Shown here in pieces: positions 1 to 7,848 of a DNA stretch of 13,147 nucleotides. This DNA comes from Parafilimonas sp. (GTDB lineage: Bacteria > Bacteroidota > Bacteroidia > Chitinophagales > Chitinophagaceae): NCBI GenBank assembly GCA_025927795.1, contig JAICKT010000083.1, forward strand, positions 1 to 13,147, given 5' to 3'. A model generated the notes under the pieces. That model was not told the DNA's origin. It did no database searches and worked only from the letters and a program-made list of their open reading frames with translations. The translations under genes were made by a program, and so were the position numbers. The number at the start of each line of letters is the position of its first letter. The stretch's first letter is position 1.

Positions 1-66
1 GAGAAATTAATTCAAAATCAATTTTTTCTTTTGTGGTATGATAACTGCATTCACTAATGTTATTAA

Positions 67-1320
67 ATGAAGTTCCTGTTATCACAGTTTAGAAAAATAA
101 TTTTTATCTGCATTGTATTGCAGCCGGTTTGTTTATGTGCACAACAAAAAGATTTAGATTATTTCCTTGAACAGGGATTACAAAATAGTCCGTTAATAAA
201 AGAAGCCAACAATAATATTTTTCTCAATCGTATTGATAGTTTACGAATTCTTGCATCGTACAAAACACAGGTTAGCGGCATCAGCAATAATTATTATGCG
301 CCAATTATACATGGTTATGGTTACGACGAAATCATAACAAACATTCGCAATTTCAGCGAACAAATAAGTGCAACAAAAACATTTGTTGGTAAAAGAAATT
401 TGCAGATTCAGTTTAATGGAATTCAATTGCTCAACGATTCTATTTCAATCGCTGGTAAAATAACAGAACAGGATTTGCGTCGCACTATTACTGCTGCTTA
501 TGTTGCAGCTTATGGCAGTTGGCGGCAATATAATTTCAACAACGAAATTTATAATTTGCTTTCAACAGAAGATACCATTTTAAAAAAACTTACGCAAGCA
601 AGCGTTTACCGCCAGACTGATTATCTTACTTTTTTAGTTACGTTACAGCAACAACATCTTACTATAACACAAGCCAAACAGCAATATCAAAATGATTATG
701 CAACGCTGAATTATTTATGTGGATTGGTTGATACTTCTTTTACGCCCTTAGATTCTCCGCACATTGCATTAAGCCAGCTTCCGGAATACGGTAATTCTAT
801 CTTCTATAGGAAATTTATAACCGATAGTTTGTTGTTGAAAAATGCATCACAGCAAATTGGGCTTGCATATAAACCCAAATTAAGTTTTACTGCTGATGGT
901 GGTTATGTTTCATCATTAACTTATACACCGTATAAAAATTTTGGTGTTGGTGCTGCGGTCAATCTCACTATTCCAATTTATGATGGCAACCAGCGCAGGT
1001 TGCAATATCAACGCTTAAATATTTTAGAACAAACACGAATTAGTAATCGAGATTTTTATACAGCGCAATATCAGCAACAAATAGCGCAGTTAACGCAGCA
1101 GTTGCAAACGACTAATCAAATTATTAATGAAACTAATGAGCAGTTGAAATATGTGCATACTTTAATGGATGCAAACCGAAAATTGTTAATCACTGGTGAT
1201 GTACGTATTGCAGATTATATAATCGCCATCAGTAATTATTTGAATGCGCAAAACACAATAACACAAAATGTCGTAAAACAATTTCAGCTTATCACGCAAA
1301 TAAATTACTGGAACAAATAA
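67..1320 (+). CDS. TolC-family outer membrane efflux protein
   Basis: Outer-membrane channel of a tripartite efflux pump, the exit duct for substrate delivered by the RND pump encoded two genes downstream. The 417-residue protein opens with a basic then hydrophobic signal peptide, with likely cleavage after Ala25 (VCLCA/QQ). The rest is long, Gln/Asn/Leu-rich amphipathic helix broken by short strand segments such as the stretch around residues 285-310 (GVGAAVNLTIPIYDG), as expected of the duplicated outer membrane efflux protein fold. The C-terminus ends INYWNK, typical of Bacteroidota members. Length is normal for the family. The TAA stop shares its last A with the next ATG, so translation is probably coupled. 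Upstream, TTCTTTTG at 26-33 resembles a -7 box but no matching -33 TTG is present, so the promoter is uncertain. Family confident; substrate unknown. Confidence 0.9.
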   Translation: MKFLLSQFRKIIFICIVLQPVCLCAQQKDLDYFLEQGLQNSPLIKEANNNIFLNRIDSLRILASYKTQVSGISNNYYAPIIHGYGYDEIITNIRNFSEQISATKTFVGKRNLQIQFNGIQLLNDSISIAGKITEQDLRRTITAAYVAAYGSWRQYNFNNEIYNLLSTEDTILKKLTQASVYRQTDYLTFLVTLQQQHLTITQAKQQYQNDYATLNYLCGLVDTSFTPLDSPHIALSQLPEYGNSIFYRKFITDSLLLKNASQQIGLAYKPKLSFTADGGYVSSLTYTPYKNFGVGAAVNLTIPIYDGNQRRLQYQRLNILEQTRISNRDFYTAQYQQQIAQLTQQLQTTNQIINETNEQLKYVHTLMDANRKLLITGDVRIADYIIAISNYLNAQNTITQNVVKQFQLITQINYWNK

Positions 1321-2252
1321 TGAATAAAATTTTAAACATACTTTTTTTGTTTTTGCTTGTCTTCGCAATGCAATCGTGCAAAAGCAATATCGCTGATAGT
1401 GCAGATGAAGATATATCGCCTGAAGATGCTGTAACACCTGTTACCACTACTTATCCAACACACGGCAACATAAACGAAACAGTTGAACTGAATGCTACTT
1501 CTGCGTTTACTTTAAAAACTTTTGTAAAGTCGAATGCGATTGGATACTTACAATCGTCCAACATAAAAGTGGGTGATTATGTAAGCAAAGGACAAACACT
1601 TTTCACTATTAAAACAAAAGAAGCCGTTGCATTAGGCAACACAATAAATAACCTTGATACATCATTGCATTTTGAAGGTGTGACAAGAATTAAATCTCCG
1701 AGCAGTGGTTATGTAACGCAATTAACTTTTACAGAAGGAAGTTATGTGCAGGATGGTGAACAGCTTGCAGAAATTACAGACAAATCCAGCTTTGCATTTT
1801 TGCTTGATCTGCCTTATGAATTAAAACCGTATTTATCACAAAATAAAACGTTGCAATTGCATCTTGCAGATAGCACAATCTTGCAAGGTTATGTACAATC
1901 TGCATTGCCAACAGTTGATTCTGCAGCGCAGACACAACGATACATTATCAAAGTAAAAACAGATAAGCTGATACCTGAAAATCTTATTGCAAAAGTGCAG
2001 CTTGTAAAACAGCAGGTATCAAACGCAACATTACTTCCGAAGCCGGCAGTATTAAGCAATGAAGAACAAACAGAATTCTGGATAATGAAATTATTGAATG
2101 ACAGTGTTGCTGTAAAAACGGATATTAAAAAAGGAATTGAATCAGGAAGTAATATTCAAATTCTTGAACCGGCATTGAATGATAGTGATAAAATAATTCT
2201 TACAGGAAATTATGGTTTGGGCGATACGGCGAAAATCAGTATTATAAAGTGA
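1320..2252 (+). CDS. RND efflux periplasmic adaptor lipoprotein, apparently hairpin-less
   Basis: Membrane fusion protein linking the inner-membrane pump to the TolC channel. The 310-residue protein has a lipoprotein signal ending AMQSC with acylated Cys20, so it should be anchored by lipid on the periplasmic side of a membrane. Two biotinyl-lipoyl half-motifs are visible at about 69-97 (NIKVGDYVSKGQTLFTI) and 123-153 (IKSPSSGYV..TEGSYVQDGEQLAEI). They are followed by a beta-barrel segment (about 156-232) and a membrane-proximal region (about 236-310). The two lipoyl halves are joined by only about 25 residues (98-122), far too short for the usual alpha-helical hairpin that docks to TolC. The start overlaps the TolC stop by one base. 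The mature N-terminus is acidic (ADSADEDISPEDA). Adaptor identity is confident; the absence of the hairpin is read from the sequence. Confidence 0.88.
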   Translation: MNKILNILFLFLLVFAMQSCKSNIADSADEDISPEDAVTPVTTTYPTHGNINETVELNATSAFTLKTFVKSNAIGYLQSSNIKVGDYVSKGQTLFTIKTKEAVALGNTINNLDTSLHFEGVTRIKSPSSGYVTQLTFTEGSYVQDGEQLAEITDKSSFAFLLDLPYELKPYLSQNKTLQLHLADSTILQGYVQSALPTVDSAAQTQRYIIKVKTDKLIPENLIAKVQLVKQQVSNATLLPKPAVLSNEEQTEFWIMKLLNDSVAVKTDIKKGIESGSNIQILEPALNDSDKIILTGNYGLGDTAKISIIK

Positions 2253-2256
2253 CAAC

Positions 2257-2289
2257 AGACCTGTCAGGTTTTTAAAACCTAACAGGTCT
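2257..2289 (+). repeat. Near-perfect intergenic palindrome (REP-like)
   Basis: Arms AGACCTGTCAGGTTTT (2257-2272) and AAAACCTAACAGGTCT (2274-2289) pair at 15 of 16 positions around a single central T; the only mismatch is C2265/A2281. It fills almost the whole 43-base gap between adaptor stop and pump start. The AGACCTGTCAGGTTT core resembles palindromes I recall being common between genes in Bacteroidota, which suggests a dispersed REP-type element, but I cannot count genomic copies here. As RNA it would form a strong stem just upstream of the pump start codon and could affect mRNA stability or read-through. The A/T centre and lack of a trailing U tract argue against a simple terminator. Confidence 0.75.
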
Positions 2290-2295
2290 TAAAAC

Positions 2296-5200
2296 ATGAA
2301 CAACTTCTTCACCACATATAAAAATCCCATCACCGTTCTCATCGTCATCATTTTGCTTGGCGGTGCGTTTGCATATTCAAAAATGCAAACAGCCTTGTTT
2401 CCTGAAATTACATTTCCTAAAATAAAAGTGATTGCAGATGCAGGTCAGCAGCCGGTTGATAAAATGATGATTACTGTAACAGGTCCACTTGAAGAAGCAA
2501 TAAAACAAATACCCGATTTACAAACCATCCGCAGCACAACAAGTCGTGGCAGTTGCGAACTTTCTGCGTTCTTAAACTGGAATGCAGATGTTGACCTGGC
2601 ACAGCAACGCATTCAATCAAAAATCAGTGAGATAAGTAACACGCTGCCAGCCGGCGTGAACATAACGGTTCAACGTATGAATCCATCTATTTTACCTGTG
2701 ATGGGTTATTCATTGGAAAGCCATACACGCACACCGATTGAAATGAAACTGCTTGCGCTATATACCATTAAACCATATTTATCAAGAGTGGAAGGTGTAT
2801 CAGAAGTGCGTGTGATTGGTGGCAAAACCAAAGAGTATGACGTTGTGTTGAATCAGCAAAAAATGAATGTACTTGGAATCACACCAGATGTTGTAAGCAA
2901 TGCCATCGCACAAAATAATATTATACAATCGAACGGTTACCTGAACGATTACAGGCAGATGTATTTAACCATTACTGATGCTTCTGTAAATTCTTTGCAG
3001 CAGTTACAAAACATTGTTGTAAGCAATCACAAGCGTATCGTTTTATTAAAAGACATCGCTGATGTGAGCATTAACAACGCAAAAGAATATGTAAAGATTA
3101 ATGCAAATGGTCGCGAAAGTTTATTGCTTGCTATCATCAAACAACCAAATGCAAATCTTATTGACCTTTCAACGCAAATGGAAAAACAGGTAAGTGCCTT
3201 ACAAAAAATTTTACCGAAAGATGTTACCATCAAACCATATTATATACAGGCAGATTTTGTAAACGAAGCTGTAAAAAGTGTTACAGATAGTTTATGGATC
3301 GGTTTGGTGCTTGCGATTATTGTTGCCATAATTTTTTTACGTTCATTCAAAGCAAGCAGTGTTATACTTGTAACTATTCCGGTTACATTACTTCTAACAC
3401 TAATTGTTTTATATGCAACCGGCGAAACATTAAATATAATGACGCTTGGTGCAATCGCCGCCGCCATTGGTTTAATAATAGATGATGCAATTGTTGTGGT
3501 AGAACAAATACATCGAACGCATGAAGAAAACCCTGATGAATCATCCATAACACTTGTACAGAAAGCAATTAAATATTTGTTTCCTGCAATGGTGAGTTCA
3601 TCATTAAGCACCATTGTAATTTTTCTTCCGTTTAAATTAATGAGTGGTGTTGCAGGTGCTTATTTTAAAGTGCTCACCAATACAATGCTCATAACATTGG
3701 TGTGCTCATTTTTTGTTACATGGCTTGCATTACCGGTTATTTATTTATTGTTTTCAAAAGATAAAAAGCCGAAAGCCGAAAGCTCAAAGCCTAAAACTCA
3801 CAGCGTAAAAAATCAGCGATGGGTTTCATTCTTCATTCATAATTCATACATAAGTTTTGCTTTTATTATTGCATTGATTGTTGCCATCATTCTTATCTAT
3901 CCAAATCTGCAAACAGGTTTTTTACCTGAGATGGATGAAGGCAGTATTGTGCTGGATTACACATCGCCGCCGGGAACATCGCTTGCAGAAACAGACCGCA
4001 TGTTGAATGCAATAGAAAAAGAAATTGTAAAAGTTCCTGAAGTAGAAGCATATTCAAGACGAACAGGAACGCAAATGGGTTTTTTTATTACAGAACCCAA
4101 TACCGGCGATTATTTAATTCAATTAAAAAAGAAAAGAAGCCGCAGCACAGATGAAGTAATTGCAGACATTCGTAAACGCGTAGAAAGCACACAACCCGCA
4201 CTGCGCGTGGATTTCGGGCAGGTGATTGGTGATATGCTTGGCGATTTAATGACATCAGTTCAACCGATTGAAGTAAAAATTTTTGGCAATGATGTAGCTA
4301 CTTTGCAAAAGTTTTCGCAACAGGTTGCATCAGTAGTTGAAAATGTAAAAGGCACTGCAGATGTATTTGATGGCATCACGATTACCGGTCCAACTATAAA
4401 CATTCAACCTAATAATATAAACCTTGCACAATATGGAATTTCACCAATAAGTTTTCAATCGCAATTGCAAACTGCGCTGGAAGGAAACGTTGCGGGAAAT
4501 GTGTATGATAAAAACCAGTTGACGGACATACGCATGATGTATGCAGGCAGTAATACACGCAGCCTTGATGAAATAAAACAGATGCAGATTTTTTTACCAA
4601 ATGGTCAATTGAAATCTATTGCGTCTTTGGCAAATGTGCAGCTTGATTCAGGTGAAGCGGAAATACAACGTGAAGACATGGAGAACATGGGCGTTGTTCA
4701 AGCAAGATTGGATAATCGTGATTTGGGAAGCGCTATAAAAGAAATACAGCAAAAAGTTTCAAAACAAATATCATTTCCGCAAGGTTATAGCGTTGAGTAT
4801 GGAGGCGCTTATGCAGAACAACAACAATCATTTCATGAACTGCTCATTATTCTTATAACAGCAAGTTTACTCGTGTTTGGTGTAATACTTTTTATGTTTA
4901 AAGATTATCGCATCGCACTTATAATTTTATTAATTGCAGTGCTTGGTATTGCCGGAAGTTTTATGGCCTTATATTTTACCGGCACGCCATTAAACGTAGG
5001 CAGTTATACAGGTTTAATAATGATCGTTGGCATCATTGGCGAGAACGCGATTTTTACTTTTCTTCAATTCAGAGAATCATATAAAGAAACAAACAATGCA
5101 GGCGATGCAGTTGTATATGCAATCTCAACACGGCTTCGTCCAAAACTTATGACAGCAATCGGTGCTATCGTTGCACTAACACCAATTGCACTCGGCATTG

Positions 5201-5331
5201 GAACAGGAGCGCAATTACATCAGCCATTAGCCATCGCTGTTATTGGCGGATTTATTTGTGCGTTGCCTTTATTGTTGATAGTGTTACCAACATTTATAAG
5301 AATGATGTTTAAGAAGAAAGCAAGAAGTTAA
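2296..5331 (+). CDS. RND superfamily efflux permease, HAE/HME-hybrid relay
   Basis: Inner-membrane proton-driven pump of the tripartite system. The 1011-residue length and layout fit RND permeases: TM1 near residues 11-30, a large porter/docking loop to about 330, TM2-TM6 to about 490, a second periplasmic loop (about 535-850), then TM8-TM12. The TM4 motif GLIIDDAIVVVEQ carries the paired Asp396-Asp397 of drug-type (HAE) pumps such as AcrB. In TM10, however, GIIGENAIF puts Glu916 where AcrB has Lys940, and RPKLMT at the start of TM11 gives Lys950, both resembling CusA. The cytosolic loop after TM6 contains a low-complexity Lys/Pro/Ser insert (about 488-510). The start ATG follows a palindrome and has no clear Shine-Dalgarno. 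The C-terminus is basic (KKKARS). Class confident; substrate not predictable. Confidence 0.93.
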   Translation: MNNFFTTYKNPITVLIVIILLGGAFAYSKMQTALFPEITFPKIKVIADAGQQPVDKMMITVTGPLEEAIKQIPDLQTIRSTTSRGSCELSAFLNWNADVDLAQQRIQSKISEISNTLPAGVNITVQRMNPSILPVMGYSLESHTRTPIEMKLLALYTIKPYLSRVEGVSEVRVIGGKTKEYDVVLNQQKMNVLGITPDVVSNAIAQNNIIQSNGYLNDYRQMYLTITDASVNSLQQLQNIVVSNHKRIVLLKDIADVSINNAKEYVKINANGRESLLLAIIKQPNANLIDLSTQMEKQVSALQKILPKDVTIKPYYIQADFVNEAVKSVTDSLWIGLVLAIIVAIIFLRSFKASSVILVTIPVTLLLTLIVLYATGETLNIMTLGAIAAAIGLIIDDAIVVVEQIHRTHEENPDESSITLVQKAIKYLFPAMVSSSLSTIVIFLPFKLMSGVAGAYFKVLTNTMLITLVCSFFVTWLALPVIYLLFSKDKKPKAESSKPKTHSVKNQRWVSFFIHNSYISFAFIIALIVAIILIYPNLQTGFLPEMDEGSIVLDYTSPPGTSLAETDRMLNAIEKEIVKVPEVEAYSRRTGTQMGFFITEPNTGDYLIQLKKKRSRSTDEVIADIRKRVESTQPALRVDFGQVIGDMLGDLMTSVQPIEVKIFGNDVATLQKFSQQVASVVENVKGTADVFDGITITGPTINIQPNNINLAQYGISPISFQSQLQTALEGNVAGNVYDKNQLTDIRMMYAGSNTRSLDEIKQMQIFLPNGQLKSIASLANVQLDSGEAEIQREDMENMGVVQARLDNRDLGSAIKEIQQKVSKQISFPQGYSVEYGGAYAEQQQSFHELLIILITASLLVFGVILFMFKDYRIALIILLIAVLGIAGSFMALYFTGTPLNVGSYTGLIMIVGIIGENAIFTFLQFRESYKETNNAGDAVVYAISTRLRPKLMTAIGAIVALTPIALGIGTGAQLHQPLAIAVIGGFICALPLLLIVLPTFIRMMFKKKARS
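3766..3800 (+). repeat. AAAGCC-type short tandem repeat inside the pump gene
   Basis: A run of imperfect 7-10 base units (AAGCCGAAAGCCGAAAGCTC, then AAAGCCTAAAAC) lies in frame in the RND gene and encodes the Lys/Pro/Ser-rich KKPKAESSKPKTHS segment in the predicted cytosolic loop after TM6. The local base pattern is unlike the rest of the gene and looks like slippage-generated repeat DNA. Its variability between strains is inference. Confidence 0.5.
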
Positions 5332-5449
5332 TAGAAAGCGTTTAGCATTATGTAATGAAGCAATAAAATTTTGTAAGTTGTGTGCAATTAATTTGCTCAT
5401 TAATGATTTTAGTACAGACTTTTAGCTACAGTGGTAAGTTTATTATAGC

Positions 5450-6082
5450 ATGAAATTATTAATAATTTTTATTTTAATAGCAATGCCCGCTACAATAATT
5501 TTTGGACAGCACTATCTTTTTTATTTGCATGGTCAGATTGTAGAAGAACAAGGTGCAAATGCAGTTGATACGATTAATGGGTTTGGCGCATATCAGTATG
5601 AAGATATATTAAATGCTTTTCGCAAAGCAAATTTTACTGTGCTTAGTGAAGTGCGGCAAAAAAATACTGAGCCGTCTGGTTATGCTCATAAAATTGTAAA
5701 TCAAATTGACAGCTTAATCGCTAAAGGCGTTCAGCCAAATGATATAACAGTAGTTGGGGCTTCAAAAGGCGCAATTATTTCAATGCTCATTTCATCTTAT
5801 CTAAAAAATAAGGATGTGAACTTTGTATTTCTTGCAGGATGCAATAATGATATTTTAAAACGTTTTTCTGAAATACAATTTTGCGGAAACATTTTATCTG
5901 TATATGAAAAAACTGATTATATCGGGCATTCATGTTTAAATTTTAAACAAAACTCAAATCAGGCAATTCCACACTATAAAGAGATAGAATTAAATACAGG
6001 ACTTAAACACGGGTTTCTGTATAAACCTTTGCCTGAATGGATGGAGCCCGCAATTAAATGGGCTAACAAAAATTATGAATAA
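5450..6082 (+). CDS. Small secreted alpha/beta-hydrolase-like protein
   Basis: Predicted exported serine hydrolase or hydrolase-like protein of 210 residues. A signal peptide covers about residues 1-19 (cleavage near IIFG/QH). A core strand with a possible oxyanion HG motif follows (LFYLHGQ, 22-28). The nucleophile elbow is GASKG at 103-107, giving Ser105. Candidate remaining triad members are Asp156 (YEKTDYIG) and His187 (GLKHGFLY), in the order Ser-Asp-His expected for the fold. It is short for the family and has little room for a lid domain. It stands alone, 118 bases after the pump gene and about 60 bases before the next promoter, so it is probably its own unit. No convincing promoter was found upstream. 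Fold likely, substrate unknown. Confidence 0.72.
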   Translation: MKLLIIFILIAMPATIIFGQHYLFYLHGQIVEEQGANAVDTINGFGAYQYEDILNAFRKANFTVLSEVRQKNTEPSGYAHKIVNQIDSLIAKGVQPNDITVVGASKGAIISMLISSYLKNKDVNFVFLAGCNNDILKRFSEIQFCGNILSVYEKTDYIGHSCLNFKQNSNQAIPHYKEIELNTGLKHGFLYKPLPEWMEPAIKWANKNYE

Positions 6083-6143
6083 AACTGTTATTTCCCACAA
6101 AAGAACGCTATAATTCTGTAATTATCGGGGTATCAAAAAAAAT

Positions 6144-6173
6144 TTTGGGATGAAAAAAATACATTTACATTTG
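6144..6173 (+). promoter_or_regulatory. Bacteroidota-type promoter of the ABC/GntR operon
   Basis: TTTG at 6144-6147 and TACATTTG at 6166-6173, separated by 18 bases, match the Bacteroidota -33/-7 consensus (TTTG / TAnnTTTG). Transcription would start near 6180. This places the upstream in-frame GTG at 6173 outside the transcript and supports ATG 6200 as the translation start. Confidence 0.65.
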
Positions 6174-6175
6174 TG

Positions 6176-6197
6176 GTGTACTACTTAACTAATACAC
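6176..6197 (+). promoter_or_regulatory. Candidate GntR (YtrA-type) operator
   Basis: A 22-base dyad: left half GTGTACTACTT (6176-6186), right half AACTAATACAC (6187-6197). The right half reverse-complements to GTGTATTAGTT, matching the left at 9 of 11 positions. It lies immediately after the -7 box, over the expected transcription start, where a bound repressor would block initiation. GTGTA/TACAC-type ends agree with my memory of operators of YtrA-subfamily GntR regulators. The third gene of this operon encodes such a regulator, so autoregulation is the simplest reading. Confidence 0.6.
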
Positions 6198-6199
6198 TA

Positions 6200-7039
6200 A
6201 TGATTGAAGTAAAAAACCTTTCTTTCGGTTATAAAAAAAGAAAACCATTATATAAAAATCTAAACCTGCAATTACCTGTTGGAAGTATTTATGGTTTGCT
6301 TGGAAAAAATGGCGCCGGTAAATCAACCTTGCTTAAAAATTTTACTGGTTTGTTATTTCCAACGCAGGGAGAATTACGGGTAAATGGTTTTACGCCAAAA
6401 AAAAGATTGCCATCTTTCTTACAAACAATTTATTTTATTCCTGAGGAAGTGTATGTGCCTTCGCTTACAATAAACGGGTATAAAAAATTATTTGCTCCGT
6501 TTTATCCTTTGTTCAACGAAGATCAATTTCATAATTATCTTGATTTGCTTGATGTGCATGATAAAGGCAAACTGAGAACATTTTCGTTTGGTCAGCAAAA
6601 AAAATTTGTAATAGCTTTTGCACTTGCCTGTAATACAAAAATTTTGTTGTTAGATGAGCCGACAAATGGTTTAGACATTCCTTCTAAAATAAAATTCAGA
6701 AAACTGATCGCTTCTGTTTTTACAGAAGATAAAATGATTTTTATTTCTACTCACCAAATACGTGACCTTGATAATTTAATCGACAATGTAATTATAGTTG
6801 ACAATGGTGAATTGCTTTTGCAAGCGTCGCTTAGTGAAATAGAAAAGAAACTAAGCTTTAAAGTAGTTGATGAAATGCCTCGTGAAAATGAAGTGCTATA
6901 TGCAGAACCATCATTAAAAGGAAGTGTGGTTGTAGTTGAAAACAAAACTGGCGAAGAATCAAAAATCAATCTTGAATATTTATTTAATGCGGTTACAGAA
7001 AATCCGGTAAAAGCGAAATCACTCTTTAATACTAAATAA
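6200..7039 (+). CDS. ABC transporter ATP-binding protein (BcrA/YtrB-like)
   Basis: Cytosolic ATPase that should power the membrane subunit encoded next. With the ATG at 6200 it has 279 residues. Visible motifs: Walker A GKNGAGKST (35-43, Lys41), Walker B ILLLDEP with Asp152 and catalytic Glu153, D-loop NGLD, H-loop His185 (ISTHQIRD). The signature is SFGQQ (129-133) rather than LSGGQ, a deviation compatible with exporter ATPases of the BcrA/YtrB type. The last 75 or so residues after the nucleotide-binding domain form a beta-rich tail of unknown role. The longer reading from GTG 6173 would add nine residues but overlaps the promoter -7 box, so it was not used. The stop is 5 bases before the permease ATG. 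Probably controlled by the dyad at 6176-6197. Family confident; substrate (peptide, antibiotic, lipid) unknown. Confidence 0.92.
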   Translation: MIEVKNLSFGYKKRKPLYKNLNLQLPVGSIYGLLGKNGAGKSTLLKNFTGLLFPTQGELRVNGFTPKKRLPSFLQTIYFIPEEVYVPSLTINGYKKLFAPFYPLFNEDQFHNYLDLLDVHDKGKLRTFSFGQQKKFVIAFALACNTKILLLDEPTNGLDIPSKIKFRKLIASVFTEDKMIFISTHQIRDLDNLIDNVIIVDNGELLLQASLSEIEKKLSFKVVDEMPRENEVLYAEPSLKGSVVVVENKTGEESKINLEYLFNAVTENPVKAKSLFNTK

Positions 7040-7044
7040 CTTTT

Positions 7045-7839
7045 ATGAGCGATACTTTCAGTGCAAAACGATTTGTTTTATTATTAAAAAAAACAATTGC
7101 AGAAAGGCCCATGCAAACAATTGGCGTTATGGTTTTGTGGCTTTTAATGTCGCTCATATTATATGTTGCGGCTAAAAAGTTGTCTGGTTTTGGTGCTGCA
7201 CAAAATCTAACATTTATATGGGGTTTGGCCGGCGGCGAATTTTTTATTTCCTCGTTTATGTTTGGATATTTTAGTACAAATGCAAACGGTTCTTCTTATC
7301 TAACATTACCAGTTTCATTCTTAGAAAAATGGCTTTGCGCAATTTTAATAGCAGGCATATTGTATCCAATTATTTTCTTATTATTTTTTCACGGAATAGA
7401 TACTGCTTTTGTTGCTGCCTATCATAATAGCCTTGATAAAACATCTGTATTCTACCAGCAGCAATATGAAAGCGTTTATACATTTAGCCTGAATGGTATG
7501 GTTGCACAAAAAGTGTATTCTTTGTTTCTTGCGTTTGGCGGTGCTATGTTAACAGGCAGTCTATATTTTAATAAAATTGCTCTTATAAAAACAGGAATAA
7601 GTTTGACCTTACTTTTCCTGATAATTTTCGGTGTAAACTGGTTAATGGCAAGTACTTTATTTCAGAATATAAATGATGCTGGTCCGTATGATCATGTAAC
7701 ATTAGCAGTTGGCAAAGAAACCGGAACACTAATATTGCCTACAAACCTCGAGCATAACTTTCACACCGGGATTGATTTTGTAATGCCTGTTGTTTTGTGG
7801 TTCCTTCCGCTATTACGTTTAAGAGAAAAAGAATTTTAA
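7045..7839 (+). CDS. ABC transporter membrane subunit
   Basis: Integral membrane partner of the preceding ATPase. The 264-residue protein has about six hydrophobic segments: near 24-42, 53-75, 98-117, a pair in about 160-210, and 242-256. It has no signal peptide and no large extracellular domain. The segment SSYLTLPVSFLEKWLCAIL (about 86-103) resembles the LPxSxxEKW stretch I associate with Bacteroidota ABC-2-like permeases found beside GntR regulators. The C-terminus is short and charged (RLREKEF). It starts 5 bases after the ATPase and ends 9 bases before the GntR gene, so it is clearly co-transcribed. Only one permease gene is present, so the active transporter would be a homodimer of both subunits (inference). 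Confidence 0.8.
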   Translation: MSDTFSAKRFVLLLKKTIAERPMQTIGVMVLWLLMSLILYVAAKKLSGFGAAQNLTFIWGLAGGEFFISSFMFGYFSTNANGSSYLTLPVSFLEKWLCAILIAGILYPIIFLLFFHGIDTAFVAAYHNSLDKTSVFYQQQYESVYTFSLNGMVAQKVYSLFLAFGGAMLTGSLYFNKIALIKTGISLTLLFLIIFGVNWLMASTLFQNINDAGPYDHVTLAVGKETGTLILPTNLEHNFHTGIDFVMPVVLWFLPLLRLREKEF

Positions 7840-7848
7840 ATTACTTGC

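Noticed and set aside
3240..3614. 124-codon open frame on the minus strand
   Set aside because: It is fully inside the well-supported RND pump gene, has no family features, and is explained as a shadow of the + strand codons.
2296..5331. Heavy-metal (CzcA/CusA) assignment for the pump
   Set aside because: The paired Asp in TM4 is of the drug-pump type and no metal-binding Met or His cluster is evident in the adaptor, so only the hybrid relay is reported.
5332..5449. Promoter for the small hydrolase (TTTTG 5369-5373, TTAATTTG 5388-5395)
   Set aside because: The spacer is only 14 bases and the -7 box deviates at its second position, so the match is too weak to annotate.
6173..6199. GTG start giving nine extra residues on the ABC ATPase
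   Set aside because: The GTG lies in the promoter -7 box, upstream of the expected transcript start, and the ATG at 6200 begins exactly at the conserved MIEVKNLSFGY opening.
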